Source of the DNA: Pseudomonadota bacterium
GTDB lineage: Bacteria; Pseudomonadota; Gammaproteobacteria; Burkholderiales; Thiobacillaceae
Direction: 5' to 3'
Assembly (NCBI GenBank): GCA_021802595.1
Contig: JAJZRT010000178.1
Coordinates: 1 to 7,346 of the forward strand
DNA: 7,346 nucleotides
Shown: in pieces, positions 1 to 7,150 of the stretch
Layout: every line of letters begins with the position of its first letter
How positions within the stretch are numbered: the first letter of the stretch is position 1
Program-made: the position numbers and the translations under genes
Notes under the pieces: model-generated
Database searches by the model: none
What the model was told of the DNA's origin: nothing
What the model saw: the letters and a program-made list of their open reading frames with translations, nothing else

Positions 1-1
1 G

Positions 2-3000
2 GTGGACAACGCCGGGACGCCCCTGGTTGCCCCTGAACTACTGCTCGCCGCGCAGCAGAACGTGACCATTGACGGCGGCGCCACCGTGCGGGGCAAAGGC
101 ACGCCCCATGCCGACCCCACGGCCATCAACGTGAGCGGCGACGGCGCCTTGCTGCGCGTTTCCGGCGGCGGTCTGGCACCGGTGCTGCGTAGCGGCGTTG
201 CCGGCAGCAACGGCCGGGTGGTTCTGGCGGCGGGGGCGAATGTACTGGCCGACAACGCCGTCACCCTGGATTCCAGTCTCGATCCCGTCATCGACGACGG
301 CGCGGTTTTGCAGGGCAAAGCCTTGAGCCTGGGTGCCAGCCGCGTCAGCCTGGGCGATACCGGCGGCGTCGCGGTGTCCGGGCTGCTGCTGGGCGACACT
401 CTGCTTGCGCGCTTGCAGCAGTTCAGCCAGCTGGACCTGACCAGCTACAGTACGCTGGATTTCTACGGAACCTCCGGACTAGGGCTCGCCACACCCATCG
501 CAAATCTGAATCTGCGGGCGCAGGCCATCCGCGGCTTTAACGATGCGCAAGTGACGATCAATGCGCAAAACTTCGCCTTCTCCAACCCCGGTGCGGCAAG
601 CACCAAGGCCTACCAAGGAAGCGGTGGCGGCAAGCTCATGGTCAACAGCCAGACCGTCAGCCTGGGGGCGGGAGACAAAACCATCCAGGGCTTTGCCGAT
701 ATCACTCTTGCCGCTGACCAGGAGGTCACGGGCCAGGGCGTTGGCAGCTTGGCGATAGACGGCGACGCCCATCTGAACAGCGCGCGGCTGACCCTGCAGG
801 CCAAGGCCGCGCAGACGATTTCCGCTTCCGGCGACATGACGCTTACGTCATTGCCCGGACAATCGCCGGCAGCAAACAGCTTGGCAGCCAGGCTGACGCT
901 GCAAGGGAAAAGCATCGCTCAGAACGGCCTGATCGATCTGCCCACCGGCAGCGTCACCGTCAAGGCAACAGGCGCCGACGCAAACGGCAACGGCATTATG
1001 CTGGGGACGGGCTCCGCGATTCACGCCGGGGCGCTCGCGCAAACCCTAGGCGGCAGCACATCCTATGCGCCGGGCGGCGAGGTGACACTGCAGGCCGACA
1101 ACGGCAACATCGTCGCGCAGGCCGGTGCTGTCGTCGATGTCGCTGCGCCCGATGGAGGCGATGCCGGCAGCGTCACCCTGACCGCGACGCAAGGCAACGT
1201 GAGCCTGGTACACGCGGATTTGCGCGGCGATGCGGCCTCAGGCCGGCAGGGCAGTTTCGCCCTGAATGCCGGCACCGTGGAAGCCAGTGCGGGACAGGCC
1301 GACAACGATTTTTCCGCGCTCAACGGCGCCTTGGAGCACGGCGGGTTCGGCGAAAGCCGGAGTATTGAGGTGCATCGCGGTGACCTGACGGTGGCCGCCA
1401 CCGACACCGTGACGGCCCACAACATAAGCATCGTTGCGGATGGCCAGGATGGCACCGGCAATATGACCGTGGCCGGCACCCTGGACGCCTCAGGACGGAA
1501 GAGCAGCGAAGCGGGCGGCCAGATCCGCCTCTATGCGGCCAAAAATGTGAATCTCACCCAGGCCAGCTTGAAAGCCAAGGGCACCCAAGGCGGCCGAGTG
1601 GAAATTGGCACCGCAGACGGTGCGATCAATTTCGACGGCGCCAGCCGCATCGACGTCACCGGACAGACTCAGGGCGGCACGGTGCTGCTGCGGGTTCCGC
1701 GCGCCGGTTATCCAAACAATCTCGCCGTTTCGTCACAGAACGTCGTCGGTGCGCGCGACGCTGCGGTGGAAGCCTTCAAAGCTTACGATGCCAGCGCGAC
1801 CGGCACCGTGGACAGCGTGATCGGCCAGGCCGAGACTGATGCCGCGCAGTTCATGCAGGGCGCCACGCCACTGCCCGCCGGCCTGCAGCTGCGCCCCGGT
1901 GTGGAAATCGACAGCAGCGGCAATCTCGCGCTCAACAGCAGCCTCAATCTCTACAACTGGAGCGGCGGAGCAACTACGGCCCCGCTGATGCTCACCCTGC
2001 GCGCGCAAGGTGACCTCAATATCTTCACCCAGGCGCCGGCGACGACCGGGCAAAGCCTGAGCGACGGCTTCGACAGCGCCGGTAAACTGGCCCCCGGGGC
2101 CTCCGCATCCTATCGGCTGGTGGCGGGCGCGGACGCGGCCAGCGCCGATCCTCTCGCCACCGTGGCCGGCAGCGGCAATTTCACGCTTGGTGCGGGCAGT
2201 GCCAAGGCAACGGGTTTTGGCGGCGCTTCCAGCGTCACCTACACCTTCAAACAGATACGCACCGGCACCGGCAACATCGACATCGCCGCTGGCGGCGATG
2301 TGGTCTTCGGCAACCAGCAGTCCGTGGTCTATACGGCGGGCGTACCCGATCCCGCCAGCCCGACGGCCGCACCGCAGAACACCGGGCTCACTCCGGGTTA
2401 TTTTCCCGGCGGCGGTGGTAATGTCAGCGTCGCGGCGGGCGGCAATGTGAACAGTGCTTCGGCACCCAATGCCACCAACCAGTTCGTTACGGAATGGCTG
2501 CAGCGCGGCCAGCTGCAAAATTCCGATGGCAGCCTTTATTCGCCTGCAGCCTGGTGGGTGAACTACGGCGCCTTCAGCCAGAACCTCGGCGCGCTGGGCG
2601 GCGGTGCAGTCACCGTGCAGGCCGGCGGCGACATCAGCAACCTGAGCGCGTGCGTTGCGTCTGCCGGCTACTACGATCCCATAGCCGGGAACAATGTGAA
2701 TTTCGGCGGCGGCGGCCTGAGCGTTGCCGCAGGCGGCAACATCAACAGCGGCCAGTTTTACGTAGGTCTGGGACAGGGCCGCCTGCAGGCCGGCGGCAGC
2801 CTGGGCGCATCACTTACCAGCGCAGGCAGCGGTGCCCCGATCTACACCCTGCTGGGCCTGGGACAAGGTGGCTGGGATGTCGTCACGCGCGGCGACCTCG
2901 GGCTCCTTGGCGTAGTGAATCCCACCGTGCTGGGCCAGGGCGCGTCTCAGAAGCTCGGCTTCACCAAGCCCAAGACGTATTTCTTCACCTACGGCGACCA

Positions 3001-4849
3001 GGGCCAGGTCAGCTTGGCCAGCGTGGCGGGAAGCATCACGCTGGACAGCGACGTCAACAAGCTGGTCGCCCGACTGCCGCTCATTGCCAACTCGAACATC
3101 GCGCACCCAGAACTCGCGGTCTGGCCCGGTACCCTCAATGCCACTGCCTACGCCGGCGATATCCAGGTCAACAACCCCATCACCCTCTATCCCTCGGCAA
3201 CGGGCAACCTCGCGCTGCAGGCGGTTGGTGATGTCGTCATGAACGGTACGATCACGATGTCGGATGCTAGCCCGTCCCTCTTGAACGGCGCCGCACCGCA
3301 AAGCTCGTACAACAGCAGCGGCACCTCGGCTGGCCTGGGCGCGCAGATGTACGCCACCGACCTTGTGCATCTGGGAGACGCAACGCCCGTCACGGTTTTC
3401 GCCAACGGCAGCATCCTGGGCCCGATCACTTCGCAGGACTCCTTCATCCTGCCCAAGGCCGCGCTCTTCAGCGCCGGGCAGGACATCCTTTACCTCTCCT
3501 TCGTGGCGCAGAACCTCTCGCCCGATGACGTCACCAGCCTGACCGCCGGGCGCGACATCGTCATGACGCCGGCGGGCAGCGCCAACGACAGCACCAACCG
3601 CATCCTGCTGCATGGGCCGGGGCAACTGGTGCTGCAGGCCGGACGCAACGTCGATCTGGGCACCGCACAGGGCGTCGTGACCGACGGAAACGTCAGCAAC
3701 CCGCTCTTGCCATCAGCGCAGGGCGCCGCCGTTACCGTGTTGGCGGGACTGGGCCAGAACGTGCCGGATTACCAGGATTTCGCGGCCCAATATGTGTCGT
3801 GGTACCTGGGGTATTACAAGCGGCTAGCCGATCAACATCCGGATGACGCGTCCGCGCAGGCTGCCTATGCAACAGCCCAGCAGGCGGCGAGTTCGTTCGA
3901 GGCCGGCTATCAGTCCTATGCGGGAGGCTATGCGCCGCCGGCAAGCGCCACGCCGGCGCAAGCCAAGGCGGCCTTCAACCGCAGCCTGCCCTACAACCTG
4001 CGCAGCTTCCTCGACAAAATGTTCTATCTCAGGCTCACCGCCGCGGCTGGCGAGGGCAGCGCGGGCCAAGGTTATAACAACGGCTATGACGCCATCGCCA
4101 CGCTGTTCCCGGACTCGGGCTATCAGGGCGACCTCACGATGTACTACAGCCAGATCAAGACCCTGCGCGGCGGTGACATCGATCTGCTGGTGCCGGGCGG
4201 CATGATCAATGCCGGCCTGTCCAATCCTGCGGTGTCCAAGGACAAGCTCGCCAATCTGGGCATTGTCACGGCGGGCGGTGGGGACATCAATGCCTTCCTC
4301 AAGGGCGATTTCCTCGTCAACCAGTCGCGCGTCTTCACGCTGCTGGGCGGCAACATCCTCATCTGGTCTTCCGACGGCAGCATCGACGCCGGTCGCGGCG
4401 CCAAGTCCGCGAGCGTCACGCCGCCGCCGGTGCTGACCTTCGACCCCAAGACCGGGCGCTTCACACTGGACACCACGGCCTCGGTGACCGGCAGCGGCAT
4501 ACGCACCCTGCAGGCGGCCAAGGATGTCGCCGCAGGCACCGTGACCCTCGCGGCACCCCACGGTGTGGTGAATGCTGCCGACGCCGGCATCGGCGCCGCC
4601 GGCAACGTGCTCATCGCCGCCGCCGTGGTCAAGGGCGGCGACAACATTTCTTCCGGCGGCACGACCACCGGCGTGCAAACCAGCACGGCCGGCTCAACGG
4701 CGGGCGCCCTCACCTCCGCCGGCAGCGCCGGTTCGGATGTCGCCAAGGCCACGCAGAACCTGGTCAGCGGCCTGACCCAGACGCCGCCCAGCTCATCCTT
4801 CCTGCCCACCATGCTCGATGTCGAAGTGCTGGGCTTCGGCGGGCAGTGA
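2..4849 (+). CDS. Filamentous haemagglutinin-family giant surface protein, C-terminal 1615 residues (5' end outside window)
   Basis: The reading frame is open from the first full codon to TGA at 4847-4849. The GTG at 2 is almost certainly internal: no signal peptide or TPS (two-partner secretion) domain follows it, and the sequence opens in mid-repeat. The protein is rich in Gly, Ala, Ser, Asn, Val and Leu, with recurring short strands and AGG(D/N)(V/I) turns, as in right-handed beta-helices of the FHA family. Window residues ~799-890 resemble DUF3739, a segment typical of this family, with W832, W851-W852 and the stretch GALGGGAVTVQAGGDISNL. Residues ~1253-1390 form a helical Tyr-rich insertion. 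Residues ~1552-1599 are a Ser/Thr/Gly linker, followed by the tail LDVEVLGFGGQ. I see only one cysteine (C884). There is no autotransporter barrel, LPXTG or PEP-CTERM signal, so export presumably uses partners encoded elsewhere. The likely role is adhesion or a surface filament (inference). The family assignment is firm; the function is not. Confidence 0.88.
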   Translation: MDNAGTPLVAPELLLAAQQNVTIDGGATVRGKGTPHADPTAINVSGDGALLRVSGGGLAPVLRSGVAGSNGRVVLAAGANVLADNAVTLDSSLDPVIDDGAVLQGKALSLGASRVSLGDTGGVAVSGLLLGDTLLARLQQFSQLDLTSYSTLDFYGTSGLGLATPIANLNLRAQAIRGFNDAQVTINAQNFAFSNPGAASTKAYQGSGGGKLMVNSQTVSLGAGDKTIQGFADITLAADQEVTGQGVGSLAIDGDAHLNSARLTLQAKAAQTISASGDMTLTSLPGQSPAANSLAARLTLQGKSIAQNGLIDLPTGSVTVKATGADANGNGIMLGTGSAIHAGALAQTLGGSTSYAPGGEVTLQADNGNIVAQAGAVVDVAAPDGGDAGSVTLTATQGNVSLVHADLRGDAASGRQGSFALNAGTVEASAGQADNDFSALNGALEHGGFGESRSIEVHRGDLTVAATDTVTAHNISIVADGQDGTGNMTVAGTLDASGRKSSEAGGQIRLYAAKNVNLTQASLKAKGTQGGRVEIGTADGAINFDGASRIDVTGQTQGGTVLLRVPRAGYPNNLAVSSQNVVGARDAAVEAFKAYDASATGTVDSVIGQAETDAAQFMQGATPLPAGLQLRPGVEIDSSGNLALNSSLNLYNWSGGATTAPLMLTLRAQGDLNIFTQAPATTGQSLSDGFDSAGKLAPGASASYRLVAGADAASADPLATVAGSGNFTLGAGSAKATGFGGASSVTYTFKQIRTGTGNIDIAAGGDVVFGNQQSVVYTAGVPDPASPTAAPQNTGLTPGYFPGGGGNVSVAAGGNVNSASAPNATNQFVTEWLQRGQLQNSDGSLYSPAAWWVNYGAFSQNLGALGGGAVTVQAGGDISNLSACVASAGYYDPIAGNNVNFGGGGLSVAAGGNINSGQFYVGLGQGRLQAGGSLGASLTSAGSGAPIYTLLGLGQGGWDVVTRGDLGLLGVVNPTVLGQGASQKLGFTKPKTYFFTYGDQGQVSLASVAGSITLDSDVNKLVARLPLIANSNIAHPELAVWPGTLNATAYAGDIQVNNPITLYPSATGNLALQAVGDVVMNGTITMSDASPSLLNGAAPQSSYNSSGTSAGLGAQMYATDLVHLGDATPVTVFANGSILGPITSQDSFILPKAALFSAGQDILYLSFVAQNLSPDDVTSLTAGRDIVMTPAGSANDSTNRILLHGPGQLVLQAGRNVDLGTAQGVVTDGNVSNPLLPSAQGAAVTVLAGLGQNVPDYQDFAAQYVSWYLGYYKRLADQHPDDASAQAAYATAQQAASSFEAGYQSYAGGYAPPASATPAQAKAAFNRSLPYNLRSFLDKMFYLRLTAAAGEGSAGQGYNNGYDAIATLFPDSGYQGDLTMYYSQIKTLRGGDIDLLVPGGMINAGLSNPAVSKDKLANLGIVTAGGGDINAFLKGDFLVNQSRVFTLLGGNILIWSSDGSIDAGRGAKSASVTPPPVLTFDPKTGRFTLDTTASVTGSGIRTLQAAKDVAAGTVTLAAPHGVVNAADAGIGAAGNVLIAAAVVKGGDNISSGGTTTGVQTSTAGSTAGALTSAGSAGSDVAKATQNLVSGLTQTPPSSSFLPTMLDVEVLGFGGQ
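2285..2806 (+). repeat. Degenerate AGG(D/N)(V/I) beta-helix repeats around the DUF3739-like segment
   Basis: Within the giant gene, short copies of the motif Ala-Gly-Gly-Asp/Asn-Val/Ile recur with nearby Gly-rich strands. They begin at about 2285 (AAGGDV), 2432 (AAGGNV), 2621 (AGGDI) and 2726 (AAGGNI), with a weaker copy at 2789 (AGGSL). The spacing is irregular (about 60 to 190 bases) and the DNA between copies is not conserved. This is therefore a protein-level structural repeat, not a tandem DNA repeat. In FHA-like folds such motifs mark the turns between successive coils. Similar but sparser copies occur elsewhere in the gene, for example GGDINAF near 4277 and GGDIDLL near 4172. Confidence 0.6.
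3758..4170 (+). other. Helical Tyr/Ala-rich insertion in the FHA-like protein (coding sub-region)
   Basis: Window residues ~1253-1390 break the beta-strand pattern. They begin with an aromatic helix (DYQDFAAQYVSWYLGYYKRL). An Ala/Gln/Ser helix, a Pro-rich turn (GGYAPPASATPAQAK) and a second helical part (NLRSFLDKMFYLRL) follow. The region ends with the GYDAIATLFP and GDLTMYYSQIKT segments, which lead back into the beta-helix at RGGDIDLLVPGG. From memory, FHA proteins carrying DUF3739 often have a similar segment just before a GGDI-type strand, so this is probably a family-specific domain rather than a recent insertion. Its function is unknown. A protruding binding or assembly domain is one possibility (inference). 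Confidence 0.55.
4799..4846 (+). other. C-terminal hydrophobic tail motif of the FHA-like protein (coding sub-region)
   Basis: The last 16 residues, FLPTMLDVEVLGFGGQ, follow a low-complexity Ser/Thr/Gly/Ala linker (window residues ~1552-1599). They form a compact hydrophobic strand ending in Gly-Phe-Gly. I recall similar VEVLGFG-like endings in other DUF3739-containing FHA proteins, but I cannot check this here. An isolated tail after a flexible linker is the usual layout of a sorting, anchoring or partner-docking signal. That role is inference. Confidence 0.45.
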
Positions 4850-4887
4850 CCAAGCGTGTGTGGATTAGAGACCCTCAACAAAGCTCA

Positions 4888-6723
4888 ATGACCATGAAAC
4901 CCATCAAAATTTCAGCGGCCGGCGTCGCCCTCGCGGCGCTCCTGGCAACAACACCGGCTTTGGCCTGGTGGAACGGCGACTGGTCGAGCCGCCAGCAGAT
5001 CACCATGGATGCCGGGCCTACGGGCGCCAACCTCAAGGCTGCCCTCGACAATGTCCCGGTGCTGATCCGTCTGCACTCGGGCAATTTCGATTTTCTGTCC
5101 GCCAACCCCGACGGCTCCGATCTGCGCTTCGTGGCGGGCGACGACAAGACGCCGCTCAAGTTCTACATCGAGAAATTCGATCCGGTGAACCAACTGGCGG
5201 TGATCTGGGTGAAGGTACCCAGGCTCGCCGCCGGCAAGGCGAACACGATCTGGCTCTATTCCGGCAACGACAAGGGCACTGCGGCCGGGGATGCCAAGGC
5301 GGTGTTCGACGCACATCAGACTGCCGTGTACAACTTCGCCCAGGCGGGAATGCCCAAGGACGTCACCGCGAATGCCAACAACGCTACGGCATCCAGCGCG
5401 GGGCAGGATGCGAACGCCATCATCGGTCAGGGTGCCAGCTTCAACGGCAACGAGAACGTCCAGACTCCGGCATCGCCCTCCCTGGGCATTCCCGCCGGCG
5501 GCCAATTCACGTGGTCGGCCTGGATCAAACCTGCCACAGCCGGACAAAGCGCCGTGCTGTTCAACCAAGGCGACTTGAGCGTAGGGCTCGATGCCGCAGG
5601 CGTCTATGCAAAACAAGGCGCCGTCACCTTGCAGGCTCCGCTGGCCGATGCGGGCTGGCATCAACTGGCGCTGACCGCTGGCCCGGCCGGATACACGCTT
5701 TATGTGGATGGCAACGCTGCCGCGACCGCGCCCCGCAGCCTCGCGGCGCTCAATGCACCTTTGACGCTGGGGGCGAATGCCCAAGGCGGCGAGGGCTACA
5801 AGGGCGACATGGACGAGGTGGAGCTGTCCAATGTCGCCCGTCCGGCGGACTGGATCGCCTTGGCCGCCAAGGGCCAGGGGCTCGACTCAGGCTTCATCAA
5901 GGTCGGACAGGCCGAGCAGGAAGACAGCGGCGGCGGGACCTCCTACTTCGGCACCATCCTGCATTCCGTGACCCTGGACGGCTGGGTGGTGATCGGCCTG
6001 CTCGCCGTCATGTCGGCCATCAGCTGGGTGGTCATGGTCAACAAGGGCTTGGTCATCAGCCGCATGCAGAAGGACAACGAGCGCTTCATGGCCTCGTTCC
6101 GCCAGCTCTCTGCCAATCCGGGTGCGCTCGACCGCGACGAGGAGGGTGACGAAAGCACCGCATCCGCTTCCGAATTTTCCAAAGCCCTTTTCGGTCAGCA
6201 CGACCATTACCAGAGCTCGCCGATCTATCGCATCTACCATGTCGGGGTGCAGGAGCTGAAGCATCGCTTCGGCACCACGGACCCGCGCCAGCTTGCCAAC
6301 AAGACGCTCACGCCGCAGTCCATCGACGCCATCCGCGCATCGCTGGACGGCAGCCTGGTGCGCGAGAACCAGAAGATCAACAGCCTCATGGTGCTGCTGA
6401 CCATCGCCATTTCCGGCGGGCCCTTCCTCGGGCTGCTGGGTACGGTGGTGGGAGTAATGATTACCTTTGCCGCCATCGCCGCCACTGGCGATGTGAACGT
6501 CAACGCCATCGCCCCCGGCATCGCCGCCGCGCTGGTGGCCACGGTGGCCGGCCTGGCCGTCGCCATCCCGGCGCTGTTCGGCTACAACTACCTGGTCAGC
6601 CGGGCCAAGGACATCAGCGCGGACATGCATGTGTTCGTGGACGAATTCATCAGCCGCATCGCCGAAACCTACGCAGGCGCTGTACAGACTGCGCCCCAGC
6701 TCGCCGCCGTGCGCAGCCACTGA
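4888..6723 (+). CDS. DUF2341-LamG-ExbB/TolQ fusion: proton-channel motor subunit with a large periplasmic domain
   Basis: The product is 611 residues, against about 230-250 for ordinary ExbB/TolQ. Residues 1-26 are a signal peptide (cut predicted at ALA|WWNGDW). About 27-135 resemble DUF2341 (WWNGDWSSRQQITM near the start). About 145-330 form a LamG/concanavalin-like domain (FTWSAWIKP, WHQLALT, YTLYVDGN, YKGDMDEVELSNVARP). TM1 is at ~365-384, followed by basic residues and a ~110-residue cytoplasmic segment. The ExbB core has TM2 at ~497-530 (GLLGTVVG, T519) and TM3 at ~541-572 (IAPGIAAALVATVAGL, T552). The topology matches ExbB, with an N-terminus outside the inner membrane and enlarged. The residue matching E. 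coli ExbB E176 is A547. The start is uncertain: ATG at 4888 or 4894 both give a clean signal peptide but have poor Shine-Dalgarno sequences, while GTG at 4846 overlaps the upstream stop. It should act with the next two products as a proton-driven inner-membrane motor. The lectin-like domain may bind the upstream protein or cell-wall glycan (inference). Confidence 0.88.
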   Translation: MTMKPIKISAAGVALAALLATTPALAWWNGDWSSRQQITMDAGPTGANLKAALDNVPVLIRLHSGNFDFLSANPDGSDLRFVAGDDKTPLKFYIEKFDPVNQLAVIWVKVPRLAAGKANTIWLYSGNDKGTAAGDAKAVFDAHQTAVYNFAQAGMPKDVTANANNATASSAGQDANAIIGQGASFNGNENVQTPASPSLGIPAGGQFTWSAWIKPATAGQSAVLFNQGDLSVGLDAAGVYAKQGAVTLQAPLADAGWHQLALTAGPAGYTLYVDGNAAATAPRSLAALNAPLTLGANAQGGEGYKGDMDEVELSNVARPADWIALAAKGQGLDSGFIKVGQAEQEDSGGGTSYFGTILHSVTLDGWVVIGLLAVMSAISWVVMVNKGLVISRMQKDNERFMASFRQLSANPGALDRDEEGDESTASASEFSKALFGQHDHYQSSPIYRIYHVGVQELKHRFGTTDPRQLANKTLTPQSIDAIRASLDGSLVRENQKINSLMVLLTIAISGGPFLGLLGTVVGVMITFAAIAATGDVNVNAIAPGIAAALVATVAGLAVAIPALFGYNYLVSRAKDISADMHVFVDEFISRIAETYAGAVQTAPQLAAVRSH

Positions 6724-6725
6724 CC

Positions 6726-6729
6726 GGAG
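6726..6729 (+). promoter_or_regulatory. Shine-Dalgarno site for the exbD-like gene
   Basis: GGAG lies 6 bases before ATG 6736, just after the stop of the preceding gene. This spacing favours ATG 6736 over the in-frame GTG at 6733 and over ATG 6731, which runs into TGA at once. Confidence 0.75.
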
Positions 6730-6735
6730 CATGTG

Positions 6736-7140
6736 ATGAAGGCCCAGGACGATCAAAAGCCCTACGACGACATCAACATCACGCCCATGCTGGACCTGGC
6801 CTATGTGCTGCTGGTGATTTTCATCATCATGACCACGGCGTCCGTGCAGGGCATCAAGGTGAACCTGCCCAAGGCCAGCTCGGCGCCCAGCCTGGCCAAG
6901 CCCAGCACCAAGGCGATCACCATCGCGGCGGACGGGCAGATTTATCTCGACGCCTACCCGGTGAGCATGACGGAGCTGGAAGACCGCCTGCGCCAGGCCC
7001 AGGCCGCCAATCCCGATTTCCCGGTGGTGATCAAAGGCGATGCCGACGTGCAGTACAAGAAGGTCATCGAGGTGATGGACCTTTTGGGCCGCCTGGGCAT
7101 CACTCAACTGGGTCTGGTGACCCAGAAGATCGTCAAGTGA
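6736..7140 (+). CDS. exbD: ExbD/TolR-family biopolymer transport protein
   Basis: The product is 134 residues, a usual ExbD length. A short cytoplasmic N-terminus ends in DDINITPMLDLAYVLL. One membrane helix (about 18-36) carries D20, which aligns with the proton-carrying D25 of E. coli ExbD. The periplasmic part begins with GIKVNLPKAS, matching the V-x-LP motif after the helix. It ends with the ExbD/TolR-type fold (ITIAADGQIYLD, VVIKGDADVQYKKVIEVMDLLGRLGI, LGLVTQKIV). It should sit in the pore of the ExbB pentamer and couple proton flow to TonB. It starts 12 bases after the ExbB-fusion stop and is followed 10 bases later by the TonB-like gene, so the three are very likely one operon. TolR is the alternative, but the TonB-like neighbour and the absence of tol genes favour ExbD. 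Confidence 0.93.
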   Translation: MKAQDDQKPYDDINITPMLDLAYVLLVIFIIMTTASVQGIKVNLPKASSAPSLAKPSTKAITIAADGQIYLDAYPVSMTELEDRLRQAQAANPDFPVVIKGDADVQYKKVIEVMDLLGRLGITQLGLVTQKIVK

Positions 7141-7150
7141 CGACAAGGGC

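Noticed and set aside
2..4. GTG at position 2 as the true start of the giant protein
   Set aside because: No signal peptide or TPS domain follows and the frame is open to the window edge, so the gene is cut by the boundary.
2401..2800. GGC-rich repeated stretches as a possible tandem DNA repeat or CRISPR-like array
   Set aside because: The units are not conserved as DNA and the spacing is irregular. They reflect Gly-rich beta-helix turns in the protein.
1733..4678. Several 245-285-residue minus-strand frames under the FHA-like gene (for example 1733-2518, 2810-3625, 3824-4678)
   Set aside because: All are antisense to a continuous, family-typical coding frame, have biased composition and show no domain.
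4850..4887. Promoter or terminator between the giant gene and the ExbB fusion
   Set aside because: I see no stem-loop followed by a T run and no convincing -35/-10 pair. The 38-base gap fits read-through in one operon.
4968..6149. 393-residue + strand frame inside the ExbB-fusion gene
   Set aside because: It is out of frame with the recognisable DUF2341, LamG and ExbB sequence and is extremely rich in Arg and Gly, a frame-shifted shadow.
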